Assembly: GCA_021811925.1 (NCBI GenBank)
Contig: JAKAPY010000113.1
Span: 1 to 5,832 of the forward strand
Length of the DNA stretch: 5,832 bases
Source: Thermoplasmata archaeon
GTDB lineage: Archaea; Thermoplasmatota; Thermoplasmata; Sysuiplasmatales; Sysuiplasmataceae
Direction: 5' to 3'
The notes beneath the pieces were generated by a model. It saw only the letters and a program-made list of their open reading frames with translations, did not search any database and was not told the DNA's origin. Position numbers and translations under genes: made by a program. Shown piece by piece: positions 1 through 5,832 of this stretch (position 1 is its first letter; each line of letters opens with the position of its first letter).

Positions 1-158
1 TTTTCAAGAATCACCCCGTCAGGCGGCGACGACAATCTGCTGTGAAGTGCGGGAGCAAAGGCATCCGTCATCTTCCTGCCGATATCATAGTGGTTTCCGC
101 CTGCGTTGATCAGCTTGTAGTATTCCTGGGATTCCGTCGTGGAAGGTTCATCGGCCAT
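1..158 (-). CDS. N-terminal fragment of a probable C45-family (acyl-CoA:6-APA acyltransferase-like) protein, cut by the window edge
   Basis: An open frame of 52 complete codons starts with ATG at 158 and runs off the window. It begins MADEPSTTESQEYYKLINAG and continues GGNHYDIGRKMTDAFAPALHSRL. The G-x-x-Y-(D/E)-I-G-R-x-x-x-x-x-F/A-x-x-L pattern at about residues 20-42 resembles the start of C45 peptidase/acyltransferase proteins, which open with a 'G-x-x-y-e-i/m-G' segment. In that family the catalytic cysteine lies further in, after self-cleavage, and is outside this window, so function cannot be confirmed. The N-terminus is polar with no signal peptide or membrane segment, which suggests a cytoplasmic protein. 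The start is supported by a GGTGA Shine-Dalgarno match 7 nt upstream (166-170). A second in-window ATG at 176 opens another frame that stops after about 21 codons. The gene follows glcF on the same strand but has its own candidate promoter. The reading frame is well supported; the family assignment is tentative. Confidence 0.55.
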   Translation of the reverse strand, partial: MADEPSTTESQEYYKLINAGGNHYDIGRKMTDAFAPALHSRLSSPPDGVILE

Positions 159-165
159 GTCGTCT

Positions 166-170
166 TCACC
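166..170 (-). promoter_or_regulatory. Shine-Dalgarno site of the C45-like gene
   Basis: On the minus strand the sequence reads GGTGA, a perfect match to part of the anti-Shine-Dalgarno consensus, 7 nt before the ATG at 158. It supports this ATG as the start and argues against a leaderless transcript for this gene. Confidence 0.55.
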
Positions 171-180
171 GGCATTTGAA

Positions 181-204
181 TTTTATACTCGTTAATAAGT
201 TTAA
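181..204 (-). promoter_or_regulatory. Candidate archaeal promoter (TATA-like elements) for the C45-like gene
   Basis: Between glcF and the C45-like gene the minus strand turns AT-rich in an otherwise GC-rich window. Two TATA-like elements are visible: TTAAACTTATTAA (192-204) and TATAAAA (181-187). In archaea transcription starts roughly 25 nt after the TATA box. The upstream element would therefore give a short leader containing the GGTGA ribosome site and fits better. The downstream element would start transcription almost at the ATG. No clear BRE was recognised. This suggests that the C45-like gene is transcribed separately from glcDF, but the promoter is inferred from composition and spacing only. 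Confidence 0.4.
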
Positions 205-251
205 TCGAAACTGAGGGCCGGTCCGGAGAATGGGGAATTTTGCCACTAATG

Positions 252-1481
252 TCAGCTGTCGGGCCTCATCCTTCTGACAAGCAGGCTCGAAATGTCCATT
301 GCTTCTCCTTCCCGCCTGAGGTTGAGAAGGCAGACGGGACAGGCGGTAACTGTCTGTTTTCCACCTGCTTCCCTGAGCTGTTTCATCCTCGCACGGGTAA
401 CACCCCCCGCGATGTCCGGATAGAGAAGCTCGTCGGGGCCGCCGCAGCAGTGGGTCTTCCTTCCGGAGCTGTCAGGCAGCCTGACTTTGGCCACCCTTTC
501 CAGCAGCCGCGCCGGCGCGCTGAAATCATCAAGGCGCCTTGCCATGTGGCACGGTTCGTGAAACGAGACTTCGTCAGACCCCATGATGAAACTCTCAGGG
601 TGAAGCAGCTCGGTATAGTGCACAACTTCAAAGTCGAACCCTTCCACAAGCTGTGGATAGGTGTTCTTGAGCAGGTCATGCGTATGCGGGTCCACGGTGA
701 TCACCCTTTTTGCGCCCCGTTTCCTTAACTCACCCGTCACGAATGACGCATACTCCTTCATGGATGAAGCGAAGCCAAGGTCGTGCATCAGCGTGCCCGG
801 ATATGGCTCCGACTCGCCCATGTAGCAGAATTGTACTCCCTCCCTGCCCAGCATGGTGGCAATATTCCTTAGACTGTTTGCCATCTCCCCCTCAATCTCC
901 CTGTCGTTCAGCAGCGGTGCGAGCCGCATCAGCCATGGCAGCCTGAGCACACTCCCGACAATCGCTCTGCCCATGCCTTTCCCCCTTCCCTGAAGGAAGG
1001 ATGTCATTGCACTGCTGTAAGACATGAGCTGGTACATCTGTCCCGTATACAGGAGCGTTTCACCTGCGGCCGGTATGTTTAGGCCCTTCGCCCAGGCGGA
1101 GGCTCTCCTGCCCAGGGGGACGATCGAGTGGTAACGCATTATCATCTTCTCCATCAGCCTGGCCAGCTGCGGTACACCTTCGCCCCTGCTTGCCATCACC
1201 TCCCTTGCCATGTGGCTCACCCTGCCTGCATTGACGCCAGCGGGGCACACCTGAAGGCATGCGTAGCAGTCAAGGCAGGAGAAGAATGAGTCCGCGAATT
1301 GAGAAATGCCCTCTCCCCTGGCTGCCGAGTCGAGCAATTCCCTGCCAAGCATCACCCTGCCCCTTGCTCCCCTGGAGCTGTTGTATCCGGATGAAGGGAG
1401 CGTGGGGCACACTGCCTCGCAGAAGCCGCAATTGATGCACCTGCCCGCTTCCTCCAGCAGGCGCTGCTCCGTACTGCTCAA
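252..1481 (-). CDS. glcF: GlcF/HdrD-like iron-sulfur subunit of a 2-hydroxyacid (glycolate or D-lactate) dehydrogenase
   Basis: This 409-residue Fe-S oxidoreductase should carry electrons from the FAD subunit encoded just upstream to a membrane quinone or other carrier. Two [4Fe-4S] ferredoxin motifs are seen: C15-x2-C18-x2-C21-x3-C25-P and C69-x2-C72-x2-C75-x3-C79-P. Two cysteine-rich 'CCG' repeats of the GlcF/HdrB/HdrD type follow. The second is complete (E309-P-C311-H, C345-C346-G-G, C381-P-V-C384). In the first, the CCG position reads Y227-P-G and the CPxC position reads D264-P-H-T267, so it seems to lack cluster ligands. No membrane segment is obvious, so the protein is probably a peripheral subunit. 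The start is TTG at 1481: an in-frame TGA lies directly upstream, and the next ATG (M44) would delete the first cluster motif. GGGGAAGG (1489-1496) lies 7 nt before the TTG as ribosome site. The TTGA overlap with the glcD stop implies translational coupling. The length is about normal for GlcF (around 400). The symbol is by family; substrate and acceptor are not proven. Confidence 0.88.
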   Translation of the reverse strand: MSSTEQRLLEEAGRCINCGFCEAVCPTLPSSGYNSSRGARGRVMLGRELLDSAARGEGISQFADSFFSCLDCYACLQVCPAGVNAGRVSHMAREVMASRGEGVPQLARLMEKMIMRYHSIVPLGRRASAWAKGLNIPAAGETLLYTGQMYQLMSYSSAMTSFLQGRGKGMGRAIVGSVLRLPWLMRLAPLLNDREIEGEMANSLRNIATMLGREGVQFCYMGESEPYPGTLMHDLGFASSMKEYASFVTGELRKRGAKRVITVDPHTHDLLKNTYPQLVEGFDFEVVHYTELLHPESFIMGSDEVSFHEPCHMARRLDDFSAPARLLERVAKVRLPDSSGRKTHCCGGPDELLYPDIAGGVTRARMKQLREAGGKQTVTACPVCLLNLRREGEAMDISSLLVRRMRPDS

Positions 1482-2869
1482 TCAAATACCTTCCCCGGAT
1501 TGAGCAGCCCCTTCGGATCGAAGAGGGACTTCATGCTCTTCATGATGTCAAGCGCCTTCTCGGAATGTCTTGAGCTGTATTCCATCCTGAGCAGGCCAAT
1601 CTTCTCTATGCCGATGCCGTGCTCCGCTGAAACACTCCCGCCATGCTCGAGAGCAGTCTCGGCAAGATGGGTATGAAAACTCTCGACCCGGCCCATTTCT
1701 GCAGAGTCGCTGAAATCGACGAAGATGTTCGCGTGTATGTTCCCGTCACCTATATGGCCGAAGAGGGCTACGCGAACACCATCCGCCAAGACAAGCTCCC
1801 CGATCCTGCGCAGGACCGCCGGAAGGGAGGAAGGCGGAACCACAATATCGCCTATCACAACGACATCCCTTTCACTCTTCCTCAGCTTCAAGAGGGATGA
1901 GTAGGCACCTTTTCTGGCCGTGTATAGCCTTTCCATCTCGTCCCTGTCCCTGGTGGACACTATTCCCGTGGCGCCGTTTTCGCCCAGTATGACCGAAGCT
2001 GCAGCCAGCCTCCGGCCAATCGCCTCTCCCGGCCCATCCACATCAAGCAGGAGCACATAAGGCGCGCGTACTTCGAATTTGAATGTACCGGTAGACTCGA
2101 CGGCATCCATTGTCATCCTGTCCATGTACTCGGCCGTGAGAGGCTCAATACCCGATGCTTTTATTGCCGCCACGGCCCTTCCGAGAGACTCTATATCCAT
2201 GAAAAACGCCAGTACCCGCCCCACGTCCTCGGGCTTCGAGACTATTTTCAGGAATGCCCTGGTCACAACAGCGAGCGTGCCCTCGCTCCCCACAATCAGC
2301 GAGGTCAGGTCATAGCCAATCCTCGACTTGAGGGTCCTGTTGCCTAACCGCAGAACGGAGCCGTCCATAAGAACTGCCTCCAGCCCGAGAATCCAGTCCT
2401 TTGTGGTTCCGTAACGCACGCAGTGGAGCCCCCCGGCGTTGGTGTTTATGATGCCCCCGACAGTGGCGGCTATTGAACTGCCTGGATCTGGAGGAAATAT
2501 CTGGCCCAGTTTTGACAGTTTCAAATTCAGGTTGTCTATCCTGACACCGGCCTCCACCTCGGCGCACCTGTCCTCGACGCTGATGCTCAGGACAGAGTCC
2601 ATGCGCAGGAGGCTCATCACCACAGCATTGTCCACAGCAATCGAGGCGCCGGTGAGGGATGTGCCTCCCCCGCGGGCCACCACACTGATGGAGTGGTCGT
2701 TGCAGTACTTCAGGACGCGCGAAACCTGTTCCGTTGTGCGCGGCAGCACGACGGCCACGGGCAGCTTCCCCTGGAAATGGGATGCGTCCCGGCTGTATGG
2801 AATGAGCTCCTCCCTTGAGGAAAGGACGCCGTCCGGCACAATCGCGGTCAAGTCCTCGTGCAGCCCCAT
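1478..2869 (-). CDS. glcD: GlcD-type FAD-linked 2-hydroxyacid dehydrogenase (glycolate or D-lactate oxidase subunit)
   Basis: A complete 463-residue flavoprotein of the vanillyl-alcohol-oxidase/PCMH superfamily, the usual length for GlcD and D-lactate dehydrogenases. It would oxidise glycolate to glyoxylate or D-lactate to pyruvate using FAD. The N-terminal FAD-binding domain carries VARGGGTSLTGAS (about 64-76) and PPDPGSSIAATVGGIINTNA (126-145), followed by GGLHCVRYGTTKDW (146-159). The C-terminal FAD-oxidase domain carries GHIGDGNIHAN (371-381), the metal/substrate-binding H-x2-D-G-N-x-H signature, then SAEHGIGIEK (414-423) and LFDPKGLLNPGK (449-460). ATG at 2869 is the only reasonable start, since an in-frame TAG lies 24 nt upstream with no other start codon between. 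The ribosome site is weak (GGTAGGA). The gene overlaps glcF by four bases (TTGA), so the two are made together. No GlcE-like subunit is present. The sequence does not separate glycolate from D-lactate or another 2-hydroxyacid as substrate. Confidence 0.92.
   Translation of the reverse strand: MGLHEDLTAIVPDGVLSSREELIPYSRDASHFQGKLPVAVVLPRTTEQVSRVLKYCNDHSISVVARGGGTSLTGASIAVDNAVVMSLLRMDSVLSISVEDRCAEVEAGVRIDNLNLKLSKLGQIFPPDPGSSIAATVGGIINTNAGGLHCVRYGTTKDWILGLEAVLMDGSVLRLGNRTLKSRIGYDLTSLIVGSEGTLAVVTRAFLKIVSKPEDVGRVLAFFMDIESLGRAVAAIKASGIEPLTAEYMDRMTMDAVESTGTFKFEVRAPYVLLLDVDGPGEAIGRRLAAASVILGENGATGIVSTRDRDEMERLYTARKGAYSSLLKLRKSERDVVVIGDIVVPPSSLPAVLRRIGELVLADGVRVALFGHIGDGNIHANIFVDFSDSAEMGRVESFHTHLAETALEHGGSVSAEHGIGIEKIGLLRMEYSSRHSEKALDIMKSMKSLFDPKGLLNPGKVFD
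1489..1496 (-). promoter_or_regulatory. Ribosome binding site that supports the TTG start of glcF
   Basis: The minus strand reads GGGGAAGG, a purine-rich Shine-Dalgarno-like site 7 nt before the TTG at 1481, lying inside the last codons of glcD. Good spacing together with the TTGA stop-start overlap makes TTG the likely true start of glcF. Confidence 0.5.
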
Positions 2870-2967
2870 TTGAGTCCTACCGCCTACATGCTAAGCAGAG
2901 CTTGTTATTCATCGTTTTGCATCCCCGGCTGGATGAGTGCCGAAGTGGCATATCGCCTCATCTCTGT
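2870..2967 (-). other. Intergenic gap between treX and glcD, weak promoter-like element only
   Basis: This gap of about 98 bases separates the carbohydrate pair from the glcDF pair. Its treX-proximal part is filled by an inverted repeat (2932-2962). Nearer glcD there is a short A-rich stretch (minus strand AATAAC, 35-40 nt before the ATG) that could be a poor TATA box, but it does not match the archaeal consensus well. No tRNA, riboswitch or small ORF was recognised. Whether glcDF is read through from treX or from its own promoter cannot be decided from the sequence. Confidence 0.35.
2932..2962 (-). repeat. Interrupted inverted repeat (RNA hairpin) just downstream of treX
   Basis: Outer arms GATGAG (2932-2937) and CTCATC (2957-2962) are perfectly complementary. 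Inside them TGCC (2938-2941) and GGCA (2947-2950) pair around a 5-base loop, giving 10 base pairs with a one-sided 6-base bulge (2951-2956). It starts 5 nt after the treX stop codon. There is no T-run on the minus strand after it, so it does not look like a standard intrinsic terminator. It could stabilise the 3' end, act as a processing site, or be chance. Confidence 0.4.
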
Positions 2968-5115
2968 TCAACCTTGATGACCGCCGCTGTGGTTTCGCCT
3001 TCCCCTCAGGATCGCGGAGCCGCTCGGGTTGACCGTTATCCTCTTCCAGTCCATGGGTATCGGGTACCTGGACTGGTTTTCCGGCTCAGAGTCTATCAAT
3101 ATCTCCTGCGAGTACCAGTTCCTTGGAACGGTGAATTCCACGGGCTTTTCGCCGGGATTGAGCAGAATCAGCAGATCCTCCTCAGACACGCTTTCGTCGT
3201 GATATCCAAGATCTTCAATGCCTGTTGCTGAAAGGAGGATGCCAATTGCCTTGTTGTCCGAGTGCCAGTCTCCCTCCTGCATTTCCATCCCGTCCGGCCT
3301 CAGCCATGCGATGTCCTTGGCGCCGTCGGAGACGACAGTACCGTGGAAATAGCCCCTCCTGCGCAGGACGTGGTACCGCATCCTTATGTTCACCATCCGC
3401 CTCGTGAAATCGAGCAGGAGCTGCTGCCTCTGTCCGATGTTCCAGTCGTACCAGCTTGTCGAATTATCCTGGCAGTAGGCGTTGTTGTTTCCACCCTGCG
3501 TCCTTCCTATCTCGTCTCCTCCGAGGATCATCGGGACACCGTGGGAGGTGAGCAGCGTGATCAGGAAGCTCCTTATCCTGCGCTGCCTCTGGAGGTTTAT
3601 AGCCGGGTCGTCCGTTTCGCCCTCGACGCCCATGTTTGAGCTCAGGTTGTCATCCATCCCATCCCTGTTGTCCTCGAGGTTTGCCTCGTTGTGCTTCGTG
3701 TTGTAGCTCACAAGGTCGTTCAACGTGAAGCCGTCGTGGGAGGTGACGTAGTTGATGCTTGCATGCGGCCTCCTTCCGTTTGCAGCATAGAGATCGGATG
3801 ATCCGGAGAATCTTGTCGCAAATTCTGACAGGTTGTTGGGTGACCTTGCCCAGTACCGTTTCACTGAATCCCTGTACTTGCCGTTCCACTCGGCCCAGTG
3901 TGTAGGGAATTGCCCCACCTGGTAACCGCCCGGGCCGACGTCCCACGGCTCCGCTATGAGCTTAAGCCTTGAGATTATCGGGTCCTGGTGAATGACATCG
4001 AAGAAGGATGACAGCCTGTCCACGGCGTACAGCTCCCTTGCAAGTGTGGATGCGAGGTCGAACCTGAAGCCGTCCACATGCATCTCGGTGGCCCAGTACC
4101 TCAGGCTGTCCATTATAAGCTGGAGCACCTGCGGGTGCCTTGCGTTCAGGGTGTTTCCCGTCCCTGTAAAATCAACGTAGAACCTGGGATTGTCATACGC
4201 CAGCCTGTAATACACGCTGTTGTCTATTCCCCTGAAACTGAGCGTCGGGCCGAGATGGTTGCCCTCGCCTGTGTGATTGTAGACAACATCCAGAATTACC
4301 TCTATGTCGTTTTCATGGAGCGTCCTGACCATTTCCTTGAATTCGTTTACGGATCCCTGCGGCGAACTGTCCGAAGAGTACCTGACGTCCGGCGCAAAAA
4401 ATCCGACTGTGTTGTACCCCCAGTAGTTAGTGAGTCCCCTGTCAACCAGCTCCTTGTTTGCCACCTTCTGATGGACAGGCATCAGCTCGACCGATGTTAT
4501 GCCCAAATCGGTCAGGTAGCGGATCATCTTCGGCGACGCAATGCCGCTGTATGTGCCCCTTTTTGACTGCTCCACCTCCGGATGGTTGAGCGTCAGGCCC
4601 TTGACATGAGTCTCGTAGATGACTGTGCTGCTCAGGCTGTGGCGCGGATTCCTTACTCCTTTCCAGTCAAACGAGCTGCCGATCACGGCGCACTTGGGCA
4701 GAGACTTTGAGCTGTCGGACCAGCTGAATGACATATCGGCCTGATCGCTTCCAATGACATAACCGAAAAGATCGTTTGTCCAGCTGATCGTGCCATCCAT
4801 GGCCCTTGCATACGGATCAAGCAACAGCTTGTTGCTGTTGAACCTGTGACCGAGTTCCGGCTTGTACGGGCCATCGACCCTGTAGCCGTACAGGTCTCCG
4901 GGCTTTATGCCCGAGACGAAAATGTGCCAGACATAATCGTCCACCTCCTTGACTTCGAATTCCTCAGCAGGCTGTTCCGTTCCCTGGCTGTCGAAAAGCT
5001 GAAGTGTCACTTTTTTCGCATTCTCTGAATAGATGGCAAAGTTCGCGCCATCATCCTCCAGAGTCACGCCCTGTGGATATGGAGAGCCTATTCCCGTTCT
5101 CCGAGAGGGAGTCAC
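2968..5115 (-). CDS. treX: TreX/GlgX-type glycogen debranching enzyme (GH13, isoamylase family)
   Basis: A complete 715-residue cytoplasmic enzyme that hydrolyses alpha-1,6 branches in glycogen or maltodextrins. It has an N-terminal CBM48/isoamylase N-domain (about 10-110), a GH13 (beta/alpha)8 barrel (about 160-580) and a C-terminal beta domain (about 600-705). All four GH13 regions are intact: I, DVVYNH (276-281); II, DGFRFDLAS (348-356) with nucleophile D353; III, LIAEPWDVG (386-394) with acid/base E389; IV, VTSHDGF (457-463) with D461. The segments NHLGPTLSFRGIDNS and MILGGDEIGRTQGGNNNAYC are typical of TreX/GlgX, and similarity to Sulfolobus TreX, as I recall that sequence, runs along the whole protein. 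TreX of Sulfolobus works with TreY and TreZ, which are not in this window. The start is GTG at 5115 with GAGGG only 3 nt upstream (5119-5123). It is preferred because the conserved GSPYPQG motif begins at residue 10 and leaves little room for a later start. The gene begins 9 nt after the maltokinase stop, so the two are very probably co-transcribed. The C-terminus ends in a short polar, glycine/histidine-containing tail. Confidence 0.94.
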   Translation of the reverse strand: MTPSRRTGIGSPYPQGVTLEDDGANFAIYSENAKKVTLQLFDSQGTEQPAEEFEVKEVDDYVWHIFVSGIKPGDLYGYRVDGPYKPELGHRFNSNKLLLDPYARAMDGTISWTNDLFGYVIGSDQADMSFSWSDSSKSLPKCAVIGSSFDWKGVRNPRHSLSSTVIYETHVKGLTLNHPEVEQSKRGTYSGIASPKMIRYLTDLGITSVELMPVHQKVANKELVDRGLTNYWGYNTVGFFAPDVRYSSDSSPQGSVNEFKEMVRTLHENDIEVILDVVYNHTGEGNHLGPTLSFRGIDNSVYYRLAYDNPRFYVDFTGTGNTLNARHPQVLQLIMDSLRYWATEMHVDGFRFDLASTLARELYAVDRLSSFFDVIHQDPIISRLKLIAEPWDVGPGGYQVGQFPTHWAEWNGKYRDSVKRYWARSPNNLSEFATRFSGSSDLYAANGRRPHASINYVTSHDGFTLNDLVSYNTKHNEANLEDNRDGMDDNLSSNMGVEGETDDPAINLQRQRRIRSFLITLLTSHGVPMILGGDEIGRTQGGNNNAYCQDNSTSWYDWNIGQRQQLLLDFTRRMVNIRMRYHVLRRRGYFHGTVVSDGAKDIAWLRPDGMEMQEGDWHSDNKAIGILLSATGIEDLGYHDESVSEEDLLILLNPGEKPVEFTVPRNWYSQEILIDSEPENQSRYPIPMDWKRITVNPSGSAILRGRRNHSGGHQG

Positions 5116-5124
5116 ACACCCTCG

Positions 5125-5832
5125 TCAGTCGAAATCATTATTTAGTTTTTGTTCACCGAGTTCCGCTACCAGCAACCGGATGGCGCGCATAGGTATGTCG
5201 ACCCATGAGGGTCTGTTGTTCATTTCGTATCTCAGCTCGTAGACTGCCTTCTCCAGGGTGAAAAAGCGGACAAGGCCGATCATGCCGTCATATGATTCCG
5301 GCAGATACTGGATAGCAGGCGAATATGCGTTCCAGTATGATTCGAGGAAGGCAGACGATGCCATGCTCCTCCAGCGAACAGCAAGCTCGCTGTGCGGCTC
5401 GCCGGAACCAGGCTTCCTTTCTGCAAAGCTTATTGAATAGTCCAGCGAGCGGAGCATGCCGCTCACGTCCCTGAGCGCACAGTGCCGCGACCTTCTGTAG
5501 CCAAGCGAGCGCATCGGCTCCCCCTCAAAATCGATGATGTAGAACTCATCACCCGCCTTGAGCACCTGGCCGAGATGGTAATCGCCGTGGATTCTTATCT
5601 TGTGCATGTGCCCAGAATCCAGTCTCCTCACGATACCGGCTGCTCCAAGAAGCTCCTTCTCCGAGTTTGAAAGTTCGCCTGCAAGCTGTGCGATGCCCGG
5701 CTCCATTCCATCGAGTTTCTTCCTGACCAGAGCAAGGGTGTCTGCAACCAGAGAACAGTAATCGTCCGCCCACTTCGATTTGTCATTCGAAGTCACGGCG
5801 ACGGGAGTGAATTCACCGTCCGCCTTCAAGAT
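5125..5832 (-). CDS. C-terminal part of maltokinase (Mak/Pep2), standalone or trehalose synthase fusion; 5' end outside the window
   Basis: The frame is open to the window edge and gives the last 235 residues. A TTG at 5829 is an internal leucine codon rather than a start, since the frame continues upstream and the kinase N-lobe is missing. The visible part has the aminoglycoside-phosphotransferase-like catalytic loop HGDYHLGQ (residues 82-89 of the fragment), the metal-binding DFEGEP (101-106), then RDVSGMLRSLDYS and near the end KAVYELRYEMNNRPSWVDIP. These are hallmark segments of maltokinases, which phosphorylate maltose with ATP to maltose 1-phosphate, the donor for GlgE glucan synthesis. 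The same C-terminus occurs in TreS-maltokinase fusions that interconvert trehalose and maltose, and the fragment cannot distinguish the two. The stop is TGA at 5125-5127, 9 nt before treX, so the two genes are probably one operon. All catalytic residues expected in this part are present. Confidence 0.88.
   Translation of the reverse strand: MLKADGEFTPVAVTSNDKSKWADDYCSLVADTLALVRKKLDGMEPGIAQLAGELSNSEKELLGAAGIVRRLDSGHMHKIRIHGDYHLGQVLKAGDEFYIIDFEGEPMRSLGYRRSRHCALRDVSGMLRSLDYSISFAERKPGSGEPHSELAVRWRSMASSAFLESYWNAYSPAIQYLPESYDGMIGLVRFFTLEKAVYELRYEMNNRPSWVDIPMRAIRLLVAELGEQKLNNDFD

Noticed and set aside
211..235. CCGGaCCGG repeat after glcF as a possible terminator
   Set aside because: The two CCGG blocks are separated by one base, too short for a hairpin loop, and no T-run follows.
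240..728. Plus-strand 162-codon open frame
   Set aside because: It lies opposite glcF, whose iron-sulfur motifs are unambiguous. The product shows no domain, has low-complexity arginine/proline-rich composition and no ribosome site. It is an antisense shadow of a GC-rich gene.
2895..2925. Possible C/D box RNA in the treX-glcD gap (minus strand ACGATGA resembles a C box)
   Set aside because: The C-box match is imperfect and no CTGA D box lies at a suitable distance.
2815..3231. Plus-strand 138-codon open frame crossing the treX-glcD gap
   Set aside because: It covers the 5' end of glcD, the gap and the 3' end of treX in antisense. No promoter or Shine-Dalgarno site is seen before it and the product resembles nothing I recognise.
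4078..4566. Plus-strand 162-codon open frame
   Set aside because: It is fully antisense to the catalytic barrel of treX, with no recognisable motif in the product.
5125..5829. A complete 234-residue gene starting at TTG 5829
   Set aside because: The frame stays open to the window edge and the kinase N-lobe is absent, so the TTG is an internal leucine codon. The gene is partial.

Overview
The window carries five protein-coding genes, all on the minus strand, so transcription runs from high to low coordinates. Three are complete. One is cut by each window edge. The organism looks archaeal, with an acidophile-type euryarchaeote (Thermoplasmata-like) as the best guess. The debranching enzyme closely resembles Sulfolobus TreX from end to end, arginine is often AGG and isoleucine sometimes ATA despite a fairly GC-rich sequence, start codons include GTG and TTG, and the one recognisable promoter region has an AT-rich TATA-like box. 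No rRNA or other phylogenetic marker is present, so the lineage is inference.

Layout in transcription order: (1) 5832-5125, C-terminal part of a maltokinase, possibly the end of a trehalose synthase/maltokinase fusion; (2) 5115-2968, a complete TreX/GlgX-type glycogen debranching enzyme starting 9 nt after the maltokinase stop; (3) a 97-bp gap (2870-2967) holding a clear inverted repeat just after treX; (4) 2869-1478, a complete GlcD-type FAD-linked 2-hydroxyacid dehydrogenase; (5) 1481-252, a complete GlcF/HdrD-type iron-sulfur partner whose TTG start overlaps the glcD stop (TTGA); (6) a 93-bp gap (159-251) with a candidate archaeal promoter and a Shine-Dalgarno site; (7) 158-1, the N-terminus of a probable C45 acyltransferase/peptidase-like protein.

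The genes fall into two functional pairs. Maltokinase plus TreX is an alpha-glucan/trehalose-maltose module: phosphorylated maltose can feed glucan synthesis (GlgE route, not seen here) and TreX removes alpha-1,6 branches. GlcD plus GlcF is a two-subunit glycolate or D-lactate dehydrogenase that passes electrons from FAD through iron-sulfur clusters to an unidentified acceptor. The region is mostly conserved metabolism. I see no mobile element, CRISPR array, RNA gene or defence system. The most unusual feature is the GlcF-like subunit, whose first cysteine-rich (CCG) repeat appears to have lost its cysteine ligands while the second is intact.
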